From: DASSJM01 sp036280655
GTDB taxonomy: Bacteria; Actinomycetota; UBA4738; HRBIN12
Reading direction: 5' to 3'
Assembly: GCA_036280655.1 (NCBI GenBank)
Contig: DASUQI010000019.1
Span: 6,212 to 70,211, forward strand
DNA length: 64,000 bases
Positions 1-8,367 of this stretch are shown piece after piece. The notes beneath the pieces are model-generated. The model did no database searches. It had not been told where the DNA came from and worked only from the letters and a program-made list of their open reading frames with translations. Made by a program: the position numbers and the translations under genes. Each line of letters opens with the position of its first letter. Positions within the stretch are counted from its first letter, which is position 1.

Positions 1-2
1 TC

Positions 3-386
3 GACCAGTTCACGTACGGATGGGCGAACGCGCTGGACGAGACGGAGGCGAAAGAGCTCTACGACACGTATCACGTCGCCGGCTCGGGGATCGCTCTCGC
101 GCAGATGGGCAATGCGAACCTCAACCCGTGGACGGAGTCGAAGGTGGACACGAATACCCCCGACCGCGGTCCTTTGCTGATCATCGATGGCGAGAAGGAC
201 CACACGGTGCCGTGGGCGATCGCGAACGCGGCCTACAAGCGGCAGAAACGCAACCCCGGCCTGACGGAGATCGTGAAGATGCCCAACCGTGGCCACTCGC
301 TGACCATCGATCACGGCTGGCAGGAGGTCGCGCAGACCGCGCTCGATTTCGTCAAGCGGTTCGTCCCCGCCAAGCCGACCCCCTGA
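3..386 (+). CDS. alpha/beta hydrolase, C-terminal part (5' end outside window)
   Basis: The frame is open from the window edge to the TGA at 384-386, giving about 127 residues of the C-terminal part of an alpha/beta-hydrolase fold enzyme. Two landmarks are visible: a strand followed by DGEKDHTVP, which carries the usual catalytic acid region, and NRGHSLTID, which carries the catalytic histidine, followed by a final helix ending in DFVKRFV. The nucleophile elbow (GxSxG) would lie upstream and cannot be seen. Family is clear, substrate is not; lipase, esterase and haloperoxidase-like members share this ending. Confidence 0.8.
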   Translation, partial: DQFTYGWANALDETEAKELYDTYHVAGSGIALAQMGNANLNPWTESKVDTNTPDRGPLLIIDGEKDHTVPWAIANAAYKRQKRNPGLTEIVKMPNRGHSLTIDHGWQEVAQTALDFVKRFVPAKPTP

Positions 387-487
387 TCGACTGCGAGGAG
401 GATCGGACGCTCCGAGCGGTGCTCGTCGGCATGCTGCGGGATGGCTGGGAGCGATAGGGAGCGCGAGCACCGAAAAGGAGAAGAGCA

Positions 488-865
488 ATGACTGGTTGGA
501 CCGGGGAGGAGCTCGGCCGGATTGGCGAGGCGGTCGAGCTGCAGCTAGCGTCCGTCCGTCCGATCGGCACCCTGCGCCCCTACGTGACGATGTGGATCGT
601 CCGGGCCGGCAACGACCTGTACGTCCGCTCCGCCTACGGACCGGACAACCCGTGGTTCCGTCGCGCGAAGTTCAGCGGTGCCGGTCGGATCCGTGCCGGT
701 GGCCTGGAGCGAGACGTGAGCTTCGCCGAGCCGAGTCCGGACGTGCACGGCGACATCGACGCGGCCTACAACGCGAAGTACGATCGGTACGGGCCCGAGA
801 TCGTGGGAACCGTCGTCGGCCGTAAGGCTGAGGAGGTAACGATCCGGTTGATACCGCGCTCCTAA
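488..865 (+). CDS. DUF2255 family protein
   Basis: This 125-residue protein matches the general look of DUF2255 proteins: short, soluble, with a central TMWIVRAGNDLYVRSAYG block and a WFRRAKFSGAGRI segment, reminiscent of small flavin- or cofactor-binding split-barrel folds. The function of the family is not established. The ATG at 488 is preceded by a good purine-rich ribosome site (aaaaggag about 8 nt upstream). It stands alone, about 100 nt after the hydrolase and before a decayed region. Family assignment is from memory of the motif pattern, not from a search. Confidence 0.7.
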   Translation: MTGWTGEELGRIGEAVELQLASVRPIGTLRPYVTMWIVRAGNDLYVRSAYGPDNPWFRRAKFSGAGRIRAGGLERDVSFAEPSPDVHGDIDAAYNAKYDRYGPEIVGTVVGRKAEEVTIRLIPRS

Positions 866-882
866 GAGGAGTGAGCTTCCAG

Positions 883-1333
883 TCAGGCGCCTAGGTCGGG
901 GTGGCGGACCCGCCTGCGATCGGCGCGATAGCGCAATGCTTCATATGCCACCACCAGACAACACACGGCGCTGACCACGGCGAGCGAAGCAAGCGCCGGG
1001 ATCTTGACCGCAACCGGGAGGAAGGCGAGCAGCACCGCCGCCCCGATCGTCCGCCGACGGAAGAGGTATTGGGTCGCCCGGAAGAGGAACGCGATGTGTC
1101 CGAGCAGGTACAAGGCCGTGCCTCCGCACAGCGCCACCGCAGGCACGATGTCGAGCGGTTCGCCCACTGGTGGAGGGTCGTCTCGAGCCCGAAGGCAAAA
1201 AGCACGATCCCGGCGATGATCGGAAGGTGGAGATTGCGTAGGAGTCTCGCGCGAGCCGAGCCCGCTCGATGCCGCTGACGTCCAGGAGCTGTTTGCGCCC
1301 GAAGATTGCGGCGACGTCGAAGTTCCCGGTCCC
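883..1333 (-). pseudogene. LtrA-like membrane protein remnant, frameshifted
   Basis: Three consecutive pieces in three different minus-strand frames together read like the C-terminal half of a low-temperature-requirement A (LtrA) membrane protein. The first carries FDVAAI and ERARLARDSY (about 1333-1220), the second LHLPIIAGIVLFAFGLETTL (about 1240-1165), the third PAVALCGGTALYLLGHIAF and a further hydrophobic stretch ending at the stop at 883-885. Each join needs an indel, and the N-terminal half is missing because an integrase remnant follows directly. It cannot encode a working protein as it stands. Confidence 0.75.
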
Positions 1334-1655
1334 AAGGGTGCCCGCTCCGCAGGTCGAACTTCCGCAGGGTGTGGGCGAAGGCTGGGATGCGGTCGGGTTG
1401 GACGGCCTCGTGTTCCACGAACTCCGACACACCGCCGCAGCCCTGGCGATTGCCCAAGGGGCACACCCGCTCGCGATCAAGGAACGGCTCGGACACTCGT
1501 CGATCACGGTCACGATGGACCGTTACGGCGGCCTGTTCCCTCGCCTCGAGGAGACCATCGGCGAGGGCCTGGATGCGGTGCTCCGCGACTCGCTCGCGGC
1601 CTCCGTGCGGCCTGAGACGGCCTCGGCAGTGCATCTTCGCAGGTCAGCGGGGTAA
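1269..1655 (+). pseudogene. tyrosine recombinase/integrase, C-terminal remnant
   Basis: Residues from about position 1391 onward carry the end of a phage-type integrase catalytic domain: VFHELRHTAAALAI (the HxLRH box with catalytic His and Arg) and LGHSSITVTMDRYGGLFP (the GH box and the tyrosine nucleophile region). The DNA-binding N-terminus and first catalytic arginine are missing; what precedes is antisense to the ltrA remnant. The frame ends inside the D-loop of a tRNA-Gly remnant, the usual position for an integrase beside its attachment site. I read it as the last trace of an integrated element. The true 5' limit of the homology is uncertain. Confidence 0.8.
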
Positions 1656-1706
1656 GACCACCAGCCTTCCAAGCTGGTGGTGCGGGTTCGTTTCCCGTCA
1701 CCCGCT
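1640..1706 (+). other. 5'-truncated tRNA-Gly(TCC), probable attachment-site remnant
   Basis: From the D arm to the 3' end this folds as a tRNA: D stem ggtc/gacc (1642-1645, 1656-1659), anticodon stem ccagc/gctgg (1661-1665, 1673-1677) with loop cttccaa and anticodon TCC, T arm 1682-1698, and 3' acceptor strand cacccgc (1699-1705). The seven bases where the 5' acceptor strand should lie (1633-1639, atcttcg) do not pair with it, so the gene lacks its 5' end. Together with the integrase remnant that ends in its D-loop, this fits an att junction left by integration into a tRNA-Gly gene. Confidence 0.7.
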
Positions 1707-1714
1707 CGAGGCCC

Positions 1715-2260
1715 CTAGCCGGACTTCTGGCCCGTCCGCAGATCCATCCAGTTCGACTCGATCGACGAGTAGCGCGCCCAGGCGGCCGCCCACCCGTCGT
1801 CGTTGCGCGGGAACTTCTCGACCGGCTGCTGCGGGGTGTTCCGGTCCCAGATGCCGAAGTGGTCCGGCGCGTACCCGAGGAGGTACCGCGACCCGGTGTG
1901 CGTGAACTCGATCTTCGCCTCTGCGACGGGCGGTTGTGCCGCTGCCGCGGCAGCGGCTTGCTCGGCGGCGGGTGCGGGTGTCGGTTCGGCGGCCGGTGCG
2001 GCGGTCGCGGCCGGCGCAGACGCGGGCTCGGGGGTCGGCGTCGGGGCCATCATCGTCGCTTGTGGAGGAGCGGCCTCCTTCTTCTCAGACCTCTCGGCCT
2101 TCTCCTCCTTCTTCGGCGCGGCGTCCGCCTTCGCGGGCTCGGCCTTCTTCGGCGGCCCCGCCGCGGTCGCGGGGATCTCGTCGACGAGCCACGACCCGCA
2201 CCAGCGGCACTTGATCGCGGCGTCTTGGATCTGCTCGGCGCAATACGGACAGGTCTTCAT
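1715..2260 (-). CDS. zinc-ribbon protein with low-complexity linker
   Basis: This 181-residue protein begins with a treble-clef/zinc-ribbon built from CPYC and CRWC (about residues 4-7 and 19-22), the arrangement of small metal-binding ribbons at the N-termini of many actinobacterial proteins. A long Ala/Pro/Glu/Lys-rich linker (about residues 30-115) follows, then a compact C-terminal segment with FTHTGSRYLLGYAPDHFGIW and W-rich motifs. No transmembrane segment is seen. A similar ribbon occurs at 12249-12330. Function unknown; the C-terminal block resembles short domains that describe how a display value is derived, but I would not assign it. Confidence 0.75.
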   Translation of the reverse strand: MKTCPYCAEQIQDAAIKCRWCGSWLVDEIPATAAGPPKKAEPAKADAAPKKEEKAERSEKKEAAPPQATMMAPTPTPEPASAPAATAAPAAEPTPAPAAEQAAAAAAAQPPVAEAKIEFTHTGSRYLLGYAPDHFGIWDRNTPQQPVEKFPRNDDGWAAAWARYSSIESNWMDLRTGQKSG

Positions 2261-2332
2261 GGGCCCGCTCCTTCCGCGGTTTCGGACGCACCAAGGCTAC
2301 TCCGGGGCCGTGAGGGCCGGGAGACCGACGCG

Positions 2333-3571
2333 CTACGGGCCCTTTACGACCTGGCCGCCCCGCATCACGAACGCAACGTCGGTCAGTCGGTTCACGTCGT
2401 TGAGCACGTCGCCCTCGACCGCGATCACGTCGGCGAACCGCCCCGGCTCGAGCGCTCCCACGCGATCGCTCCACCCGAGCAGCTCGGCCGCGTCCACCGT
2501 CGCCGAACGGATCGCCTGCATCGGCGTCATCCCGAACTTCACCATGTAGGCGAACTGGCTCGCGTTCATGCCGTGCGGATAGGTACCGCTGTCGGTGCCG
2601 AACGCCATCCTCACGCCGGCCTGCAGGGCCTTCGTGAACCCCTCGCGCTGCGCGTCGGTCGTCTCGCGGAGCTTACGCATCACGTTCGGCGACCATCCGT
2701 CGCGCTCGCCCTGCTCGAGCGTCCAGTCCCCCATCCAGACGTCCGCGACGAGGTACGTGCCGCGCTCGGCCATGAGCGCGATCGCCTCGTCGTCGATCAG
2801 GGAGCCGTGCTCGATCGAGCGGACGCCGGCGCGGACGGCGCGCTTGATGCCCTCGGCACCGTGCGCGTGCGCCGCGACGTGCGTCCCGTAGAGCGCGGCC
2901 TCCTCGACCGCGGCTCGGATCTCGGCCTCGCTGAACTCCGGCGCGGACGGCACCGTCCCTTCGGTGAGCACCGCGCCGGTCGCGATCACCTTGATGAAGT
3001 CGGCCCCGCCCATCAGGAGCCGGCGCACGACCCGCCGGACCTCGTCCTCGGAGTTCGCGACGCCGAACCGGAGGTCGCGCGGGACCACCGCGTCCACGTC
3101 GGGCGCGAGCCCGGTCACGTCGCCGCCGCCCCCCGAGACCGACACGTACGCGCCGGCGCACGCCATCCGCGGGCCGAGCACGTCGCCGGCCTCGATCGCC
3201 TGGCTGAGCGCGACGTCGACGAACGCGCGGAACGTCCCGACGTCGCGGACGCTCGTGAACCCGGCAAGGATCGTGTCCCGCGCGTTCCGAACGCCCGACA
3301 GCGCCTCCTGCGCGCCGGTCCGTTCGATCAGGCGCGAGTACCCCTGGCCGCTCTCGAGCTCGCCGATCAGGTGGGCGTGGCAGTCGATCAGGCCGGGAAG
3401 GACCGAGTGGTTCGAGAGGTCGATGACCCTCTCGGCGTCGGGGTACCGGCCCTCGTCGGGCCCGAACGACTCGATCCGGTCGCCGCGGATCGCGATGACC
3501 TGCGCCCGCAGCACCTCGCCCGCGACGACGTCGACGAACCGGCCCGCGCGGACGAGGGTGTGGTCGCTCAC
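2333..3571 (-). CDS. metal-dependent amidohydrolase (imidazolonepropionase/prolidase-like)
   Basis: A 412-residue amidohydrolase-superfamily enzyme. The metal-binding residues are in place: DCHAH (D63, H65, H67), a lysine in FIKVIATGA (K194) that could be the carboxylated bridge, HAH in HVAAHAHGAE (H235, H237), H255 in SIEHGS and D327 in FGTDSGT. Such enzymes hydrolyse cyclic amides, Xaa-Pro dipeptides or related C-N bonds; the substrate cannot be read from sequence. Its ATG overlaps the stop of the upstream aldehyde dehydrogenase (ATGA), so the two are co-transcribed and probably act on one pathway. Confidence 0.85.
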   Translation of the reverse strand: MSDHTLVRAGRFVDVVAGEVLRAQVIAIRGDRIESFGPDEGRYPDAERVIDLSNHSVLPGLIDCHAHLIGELESGQGYSRLIERTGAQEALSGVRNARDTILAGFTSVRDVGTFRAFVDVALSQAIEAGDVLGPRMACAGAYVSVSGGGGDVTGLAPDVDAVVPRDLRFGVANSEDEVRRVVRRLLMGGADFIKVIATGAVLTEGTVPSAPEFSEAEIRAAVEEAALYGTHVAAHAHGAEGIKRAVRAGVRSIEHGSLIDDEAIALMAERGTYLVADVWMGDWTLEQGERDGWSPNVMRKLRETTDAQREGFTKALQAGVRMAFGTDSGTYPHGMNASQFAYMVKFGMTPMQAIRSATVDAAELLGWSDRVGALEPGRFADVIAVEGDVLNDVNRLTDVAFVMRGGQVVKGP

Positions 3572-5136
3572 GCGTCGGGGAGCCGGTAGGAGGGGTCCGC
3601 TTCGACGTCGCCGACGTCCATTTGCGCCTTCTGGAGCCGGCCCGAGTAGTCCCAGTTCATCGACTGCCAGCGGGTGAACTGGTCGAGCACCCAGACGCCC
3701 GACTGCCGCGCGCCGTTGCCACTGCGCCCGTTGCCACCGAACGGCAGGTGCGCCTCGGCCCCGGTGGTCGAGTTGTTCACGCTCACCATCCCGGCCGAGA
3801 TCCGCTCGCGGAACCGGAACACGTTGAGCGGGTCCGTCGTGTAGATCGAGGACGACAGGCCGTACCCGTGGCCGTTCGCGAGCGCCATCGCCTCGTCGAA
3901 GTCCACGAACGAGGCCACGCCCACGATCGGCCCGAACGTCTCCTGCTTGTAGAGGTCATCGACCATCGTGACCCCGTCGACGATCGTCGGGTGCACGTAC
4001 AGGCCGGCGTCCGGATCGCCGACGAACCCCTCGCGCGGCTCGTCGCGCGTGATCCGGCCGGTGCCGGTCGAGCCGCTCAGCGCGTGATGCGGCTGCACCC
4101 AGTCGAGCCACCCGAGGAAGCGCTCGCAGAAGCGGGCCGAGATCATCGGCCCGTACAGCACGGGCTCGAACGGGTCGCCGATCGCCGCCGTTCCGACGGC
4201 GTCCGAGAAGCGGGACAGGAAGTCGTCGTGGACGCCCTCGTGCACGATCACGGTGCCGAGCGACGTGCACCGCTGCCCCGCCGTCCCGAAGCCGCTGAAC
4301 AGCGCGCCCTCCACCGCGAGGTCGAGATCCGCGTCGAGCATCACGACGAGCGGGTTCTTGCCGCCGAGCTCGAGACAGGGCGTTTGGAGGTGCCGGCCGG
4401 CGAGCTCGCCGATCCTCCGGCCGACGTCACTCGAGCCGGTGAACCCCACCTTGTCGACGAGGCCCGCATCGAGCGCCCGCGACAGCCCCTCGAACGTCGA
4501 CGCCCCGTCGGCCAGGACCATGTTGAACACGCCCGGCGGGAACCCCGCGTGCAGGAACAGCTGCGCGAGCGCCTCGGAGGTCGCCGGCGCGTACTCGGCC
4601 GGCTTCCAGACGGCGGTGTTGCCGGACAGCAGCGCCGGCACCAGGTACCAGGACGGCACGGCGAGCGGGAAGTTCCCGGCCGTGACGATCGCCGCCACGC
4701 CGACGGGGTTCCGGAACGTGAACAGCTGCTTGTCGGGGAGCTCGGACGGGACCGTCATCCCGTAGAGGCGGCGGCCCTCCGACGCGAAGAACGTGCAGGT
4801 GTCCACGACCTCCTGGACCGACCCGCGCGCCTCGGCGATCGGCTTACCGATCTCGCGCGTCATGATCCGGGCGAGGGTCTCCGCGTTGTCCTCGACGAGG
4901 CGGCCGAGGATCTGGATCGCTCGCCCGCGGGTCGGCGCCGGGACGCGCCCCCATGCCGCCTGTGCCTCGCGGGCGGTGCGGCACGCCTCGACGAACGTGG
5001 TCGAGTCGCCGAGCGCCGCGGTCGCGACCGTCTCGTCGAGCCGCGCCGGGTTCGGAACGTCGAACGTCCCGCCGGGCGCGTCGGTGTCGGGCCGACCGGC
5101 GATCAGCGAGGCGACGGGTCGAGGCACGGCGTCCAT
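3568..5136 (-). CDS. NAD(P)-dependent aldehyde dehydrogenase
   Basis: A complete ALDH-superfamily enzyme of about 522 residues from the ATG at 5136 (further in-frame starts exist up to 5208 but would run into the next gene's start). Seen: the TAGNFPLAVPSWYLVPALL cofactor segment with N155, LELGGKNP with general base E256, and GTAGQRCTS with nucleophile C290. The GQRCTS context is typical of the semialdehyde-oxidising ALDH groups (succinate, ketoglutarate or aminoadipate semialdehyde), so a semialdehyde is the likeliest substrate. First gene of a two-gene operon with the amidohydrolase. Confidence 0.9.
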   Translation of the reverse strand: MDAVPRPVASLIAGRPDTDAPGGTFDVPNPARLDETVATAALGDSTTFVEACRTAREAQAAWGRVPAPTRGRAIQILGRLVEDNAETLARIMTREIGKPIAEARGSVQEVVDTCTFFASEGRRLYGMTVPSELPDKQLFTFRNPVGVAAIVTAGNFPLAVPSWYLVPALLSGNTAVWKPAEYAPATSEALAQLFLHAGFPPGVFNMVLADGASTFEGLSRALDAGLVDKVGFTGSSDVGRRIGELAGRHLQTPCLELGGKNPLVVMLDADLDLAVEGALFSGFGTAGQRCTSLGTVIVHEGVHDDFLSRFSDAVGTAAIGDPFEPVLYGPMISARFCERFLGWLDWVQPHHALSGSTGTGRITRDEPREGFVGDPDAGLYVHPTIVDGVTMVDDLYKQETFGPIVGVASFVDFDEAMALANGHGYGLSSSIYTTDPLNVFRFRERISAGMVSVNNSTTGAEAHLPFGGNGRSGNGARQSGVWVLDQFTRWQSMNWDYSGRLQKAQMDVGDVEADPSYRLPDA

Positions 5137-5206
5137 CCTACGGCTCGCCGACCCGGCGGCTCTCGGCTCGTTTGCCCGCCGGGCGTCGCCCTGCGACGAT
5201 GACGCC

Positions 5207-5632
5207 ATGGCGAAGCGACAGCCGATGAACTACCTGCTCGCACGCGTCCCGCTATTCGCGGACCTGTCCAAACGCCACCTCTCTCACATCGCCGCGGCCG
5301 CGGAGGAACGCGTCTACCACGAGGGGCAGGTCATCGTGAAGGCGGGCGATCCCGGCGAGGCGTTCTACGTGATCGTGAACGGTCGCGTGAGGGTCGGGAA
5401 GGGCAACCGGACGGAGGCCGAGCTGAAGTCCGGCGACTTCTTCGGCGAGCTCGCGCTCCTCGACGGCGAGGCGCGGACGCGGAACGTGACCGCCCTCACG
5501 CCGCTCGAGGTGATTCGGATCGAGCGCGCGGCGTTCCGGAACCTGCTCCGCAAGGAGCCCAACCTCGCGATCGGGCTCCTCGAGGGCATGGCGCGGCGGA
5601 CGCGCAAGATCCTCGATTCCCCGCAGGCTTAG
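5207..5632 (+). CDS. stand-alone cyclic nucleotide-binding domain protein
   Basis: The 141-residue product is almost entirely one cNMP-binding (Crp-type) beta-roll: hydrophobic N-terminal helix (LFADLSKRHL), EGQVIVKAGDPGEAFYVIV, and the phosphate-binding cassette GDFFGELALLDGEARTRNV, with the Glu and Arg that contact cyclic nucleotide in true binders. After the domain there is only a short helix and no helix-turn-helix, so it is not a Crp-like transcription factor by itself. It may be an adaptor or sensor. Divergent from the ALDH operon, 70 bp between starts. Confidence 0.85.
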   Translation: MAKRQPMNYLLARVPLFADLSKRHLSHIAAAAEERVYHEGQVIVKAGDPGEAFYVIVNGRVRVGKGNRTEAELKSGDFFGELALLDGEARTRNVTALTPLEVIRIERAAFRNLLRKEPNLAIGLLEGMARRTRKILDSPQA

Positions 5633-5811
5633 CCCGCGTCGGACACCTTTTCGGAACACCTCCGGGAACCCCGGCGTAGCCGAAAGCTCGGGCAGCCGAT
5701 GCCGACGGCTCGACGGCGGGGCCCGAACGTTGCCCGGAAGCTAGCCCTTCGGCCGATGTGTCCTTGCGGGACCGCGTGTGAGCATCGTGCCTCGATCATG
5801 AAGGGGGCCCG

Positions 5812-7329
5812 GTGAGGGTTCGACGTGGCATCGCGTCGACGGCGATCCTGGCGATCGTCGCGATCGGAGTGCCGTGGGGGGTGTCGAGCGCCGCCGCGGG
5901 TCCGGGCCGCATCCACCGCCAGCCGAACGCCGTCCCGGGTCGATACATCGTCGTGCTGAACCCCGGGGTCGACACGATCTCGAGCTCCGTTGCATCCGAC
6001 CTCGCGCGCGCGCACGGCGCCGACGTCCGCAAGGTCTTCCGGTTCGCGCTCGACGGGTTCGTCGCGAAGATGACGCCCCGGGAGGCACTCGCAACGAGTC
6101 GTGACCCGCGGGTGGCGTTCGTCGAGCAGGACGCGGTCGTCCGGCTCTTCGAGACGCAGACCCCGGCGACCTGGGGGCTCGACCGCGTCGACCAGCGGAA
6201 CCTCCCGCTCGACACGAGCTTCACGTACTCGGCCGCGGGAGCCGGCGTCACCGCGTACGTGATCGACACCGGGATCCGTTACACGCACGCCGAGTTCGGC
6301 GGGCGGGCGACGAGTGGCTTCGACGCGATCGACGGAGGCAGCGCCGACGATTGCCACGGTCACGGGACCCACGTCGCCGGAACGATCGGCGGCTCGACGT
6401 ACGGGGTCGCGAAGCAGGTGAGCCTCGTCGGTGTCCGCGTCCTCAACTGCCAGGGCTCGGGCACCACGTCGCAGGTGATCGCCGGCATCGACTGGGTGAC
6501 CGGCGACCACGATCCGGGCGAGCCCGCCGTGGCGAACCTGAGCCTCGGCGGACCGGCGTCGACCGCGATGGACCAGGCGGTCTCGAACTCGATCGCCGAC
6601 GGCGTGACGTACGCGATCGCCGCGGGCAACGGGAACATCTTCGGTTTTTCCGTGAACGCGTGCACGACCTCCCCCGCGCGCGTGGAGACCGCGCTCACGG
6701 TGAGCGCCACGAACTCGAGCGACGCGAAGGCGACCTGGGCCAACTTCGGGAGCTGCGTGGACCTGTTCGCCCCCGGCGTCTCGATCACGTCGGCCTGGGC
6801 GACGGGCGACGCCGCCACCAGCACAATCAGCGGGACCTCGATGGCCACGCCGCACGTGGCCGGCGTCGCGGCCCTGTACCTGGAGCCGAACCCCGGCGCC
6901 CTCCCCGCCGAGGTCGTGTCGACGATCACCTCAAGCGCGACGCCGGGCCTCGTGAGCGCCGCAGGGACGGGCTCGCCGAACCGCCTGCTCTACTCCGGGC
7001 TCACGGCGCCTCTGCCCTCGCCGACACCGACGCCCCCTCCACCGTCCCCCTCGCCGACCCCGACGCCGCCTCCCCCGTCCCCCTCGACGATCACCCTGAC
7101 CGCGACGGGCGCGACCTACTACCTCACGGTCCGCATCGTCACGCTGAACTGGTCGGGAGCGACGTCGACCTACGTCGACTTGTATCGGAACGGGGTCCGG
7201 TTCGGCTCGGCGTCGGCGAGCTCCGGAACGGCGATGGACGTCGTCTCGACGAGCGGCGGGTCGTTCACGTACAAGGTCTGCGAGTACCGGACGACGACGT
7301 GCTCGAACACGGCCACCGTGACGTTCTGA
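5812..7329 (+). CDS. secreted subtilisin-like serine protease (S8, proteinase K type)
   Basis: A 505-residue secreted protease. An N-terminal signal peptide (basic start, hydrophobic core about residues 9-24, AAA-G cleavage region) is followed by an inhibitor-I9 propeptide (about 40-115, GRYIVVL...VAFVEQDAVV). The S8 domain has the full triad: D152 in YVIDTGI, H184 in HGHGTHVAG and S343 in SGTSMATPHVAG, plus the oxyanion N273 in AAGNGN. A Pro/Thr/Ser linker with two near-identical repeats (about 403-427) joins a C-terminal beta-sandwich-like domain that may bind substrate or cell wall. GTG start; the ATG at 5798 hits a stop in five codons. Confidence 0.93.
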   Translation: MRVRRGIASTAILAIVAIGVPWGVSSAAAGPGRIHRQPNAVPGRYIVVLNPGVDTISSSVASDLARAHGADVRKVFRFALDGFVAKMTPREALATSRDPRVAFVEQDAVVRLFETQTPATWGLDRVDQRNLPLDTSFTYSAAGAGVTAYVIDTGIRYTHAEFGGRATSGFDAIDGGSADDCHGHGTHVAGTIGGSTYGVAKQVSLVGVRVLNCQGSGTTSQVIAGIDWVTGDHDPGEPAVANLSLGGPASTAMDQAVSNSIADGVTYAIAAGNGNIFGFSVNACTTSPARVETALTVSATNSSDAKATWANFGSCVDLFAPGVSITSAWATGDAATSTISGTSMATPHVAGVAALYLEPNPGALPAEVVSTITSSATPGLVSAAGTGSPNRLLYSGLTAPLPSPTPTPPPPSPSPTPTPPPPSPSTITLTATGATYYLTVRIVTLNWSGATSTYVDLYRNGVRFGSASASSGTAMDVVSTSGGSFTYKVCEYRTTTCSNTATVTF

Positions 7330-7354
7330 CGGCGTCCCGCCGGGCTCGAGCCTC

Positions 7355-7360
7355 TAGAAT
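7355..7360 (+). promoter_or_regulatory. -10 element of tRNA-Arg promoter
   Basis: TAGAAT matches the actinobacterial -10 pattern and sits 9 nt before the first base of tRNA-Arg, so transcription would start 2-3 nt before the mature 5' end. No convincing -35 is seen. Confidence 0.5.
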
Positions 7361-7369
7361 CTGTATCGC

Positions 7370-7444
7370 GCGCCGGTAGCTCAGTCCGGACAGAGCGGCT
7401 GCCTTCTAAGCAGCGGGTCGGAGGTTCGAGTCCTCCCCGGCGCA
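7370..7444 (+). tRNA. tRNA-Arg(TCT)
   Basis: A full cloverleaf: 7-bp acceptor stem gcgccgg/ccggcgc (7370-7376, 7437-7443) with discriminator A, D stem gctc/gagc, anticodon stem gctgc/gcagc around loop cttctaa with anticodon TCT (reads AGA), and T arm ggagg-ttcgagt-cctcc. CCA is not encoded. It lies between the subtilase gene and the broken iron permease. Confidence 0.96.
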
Positions 7445-7612
7445 CGAGCCACATCAGTCGATCCATCGTTTGCCGCCGGTGACCGAACCCGGGCCGGGAG
7501 ACGCTTCCGCGGAGTGCGTTCGGAGGCTCCTGGGTATGGCATGGGCATCAACGCAGACCGAACGAAGGGGTCGCACGTGCCACGTTCACAGGTGGGAAAC
7601 GAAGGAAGTGTG

Positions 7613-7949
7613 ATGGATCCTTCACCGGGTTCTCGAGCTGGGTCGCGAGACGGACCGAGAGCCACTGGACGTTCACGGTCGTCGGTGTGCTCGTCATCGC
7701 CAGTCTCGTCCTCTTCGGTGTCGAGACGACGAACATCGCGATCTCGATCGTGACCTTCTGATGGTGTACGTGCTTCAGAACACCCAGAACCCTCACTCCG
7801 CCGCCCTGCACCTCAAGCTCGACGAGATCGTCCAGGCGGAGCCCGACGCGAGGGATGACGTCGCGGGCGTCGAGTCGATGTCCGAGCCCGAGATCCGGGA
7901 GCTTTCCCGTGAGGAACGGGACGTGAGCGCGGCGGCAGTCGGGGAATAA
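7613..7949 (+). pseudogene. low-affinity iron permease family protein, frameshifted
   Basis: The ATG at 7613 follows a good ribosome site (gaagga), but one base seems lost after the third codon. The next frame reads FTGFSSWVARRTESHWTF and a hydrophobic segment ending SIVTF, then hits TGA at 7759. Losing one more base there explains the third piece, LMVYVLQNTQNPHSAALHLK, up to the TAA at 7949. LMVFLIQNTQNRDSxALxLKLDE is the signature of the low-affinity iron permease family (two or more membrane helices). The middle loop also looks short. Two single-base deletions make it non-functional as read. Confidence 0.8.
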
Positions 7950-7995
7950 TCCGGATCGGACCGGTCCTCGGCAACCACGAGGGTGGGTCGGAGCG

Positions 7996-8367
7996 CTACA
8001 CCTCGAAGATCACGGCCTCACACCCGGCACCGACGCGCTCGTCGGGCCGTCGAGGGTAGTCGGAGACGACCACGTCGAAGCCGGTGCCGCAGACGTAGGT
8101 ATCCCGGCCCGGTCCGCCCTTCAGCAGGTCGTCTCCCCGCCCGCCGACCAACCGATCGTCCCCGGCCTTCCCGCGCAGCACGTCGTCGCCCCCAAACCCG
8201 AAGATGACGTCGGACCCGGTGGACCCCTGGATGCTGTCGGCTTCGGCCGTCCCGTCCCTGGTCACCGCACGGGCCGGCGTTGCCGACAGCAGCAGCACGA
8301 CCGCGAGCAGCAAGACGATCAGAACGGCGGGCCCTCCGCGCGGCTCTCTCCCGGCGTTCATCCTCAT
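7996..8367 (-). CDS. secreted RTX-type calcium-binding repeat protein
   Basis: A 123-residue exported protein. A signal peptide or anchor covers about residues 12-34 (VLIVLLLAVVLLLSATPARA). Three to four RTX nonapeptides follow: GSDVIFGFGGDDVLRGKAGD, DRLVGGRGDDLLKGGPGRD, with the GGxGxDxLx pattern that winds into a calcium-filled beta-roll. Two cysteines near the C-terminus (VCGTG and GCEAV) probably form a disulfide. It is much shorter than RTX toxins or adhesins, so a small calcium-dependent surface protein is likely; role unknown. Confidence 0.85.
   Translation of the reverse strand: MRMNAGREPRGGPAVLIVLLLAVVLLLSATPARAVTRDGTAEADSIQGSTGSDVIFGFGGDDVLRGKAGDDRLVGGRGDDLLKGGPGRDTYVCGTGFDVVVSDYPRRPDERVGAGCEAVIFEV

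Noticed and set aside
5207..5632. Calling the cNMP protein a Crp-type transcription factor
   Set aside because: The product ends 20-30 residues after the beta-roll; there is no helix-turn-helix domain.
7514..7753. A 79-codon Arg/Ser-rich open frame after tRNA-Arg
   Set aside because: It is a wrong-frame reading of the broken iron permease and has no protein-like pattern.
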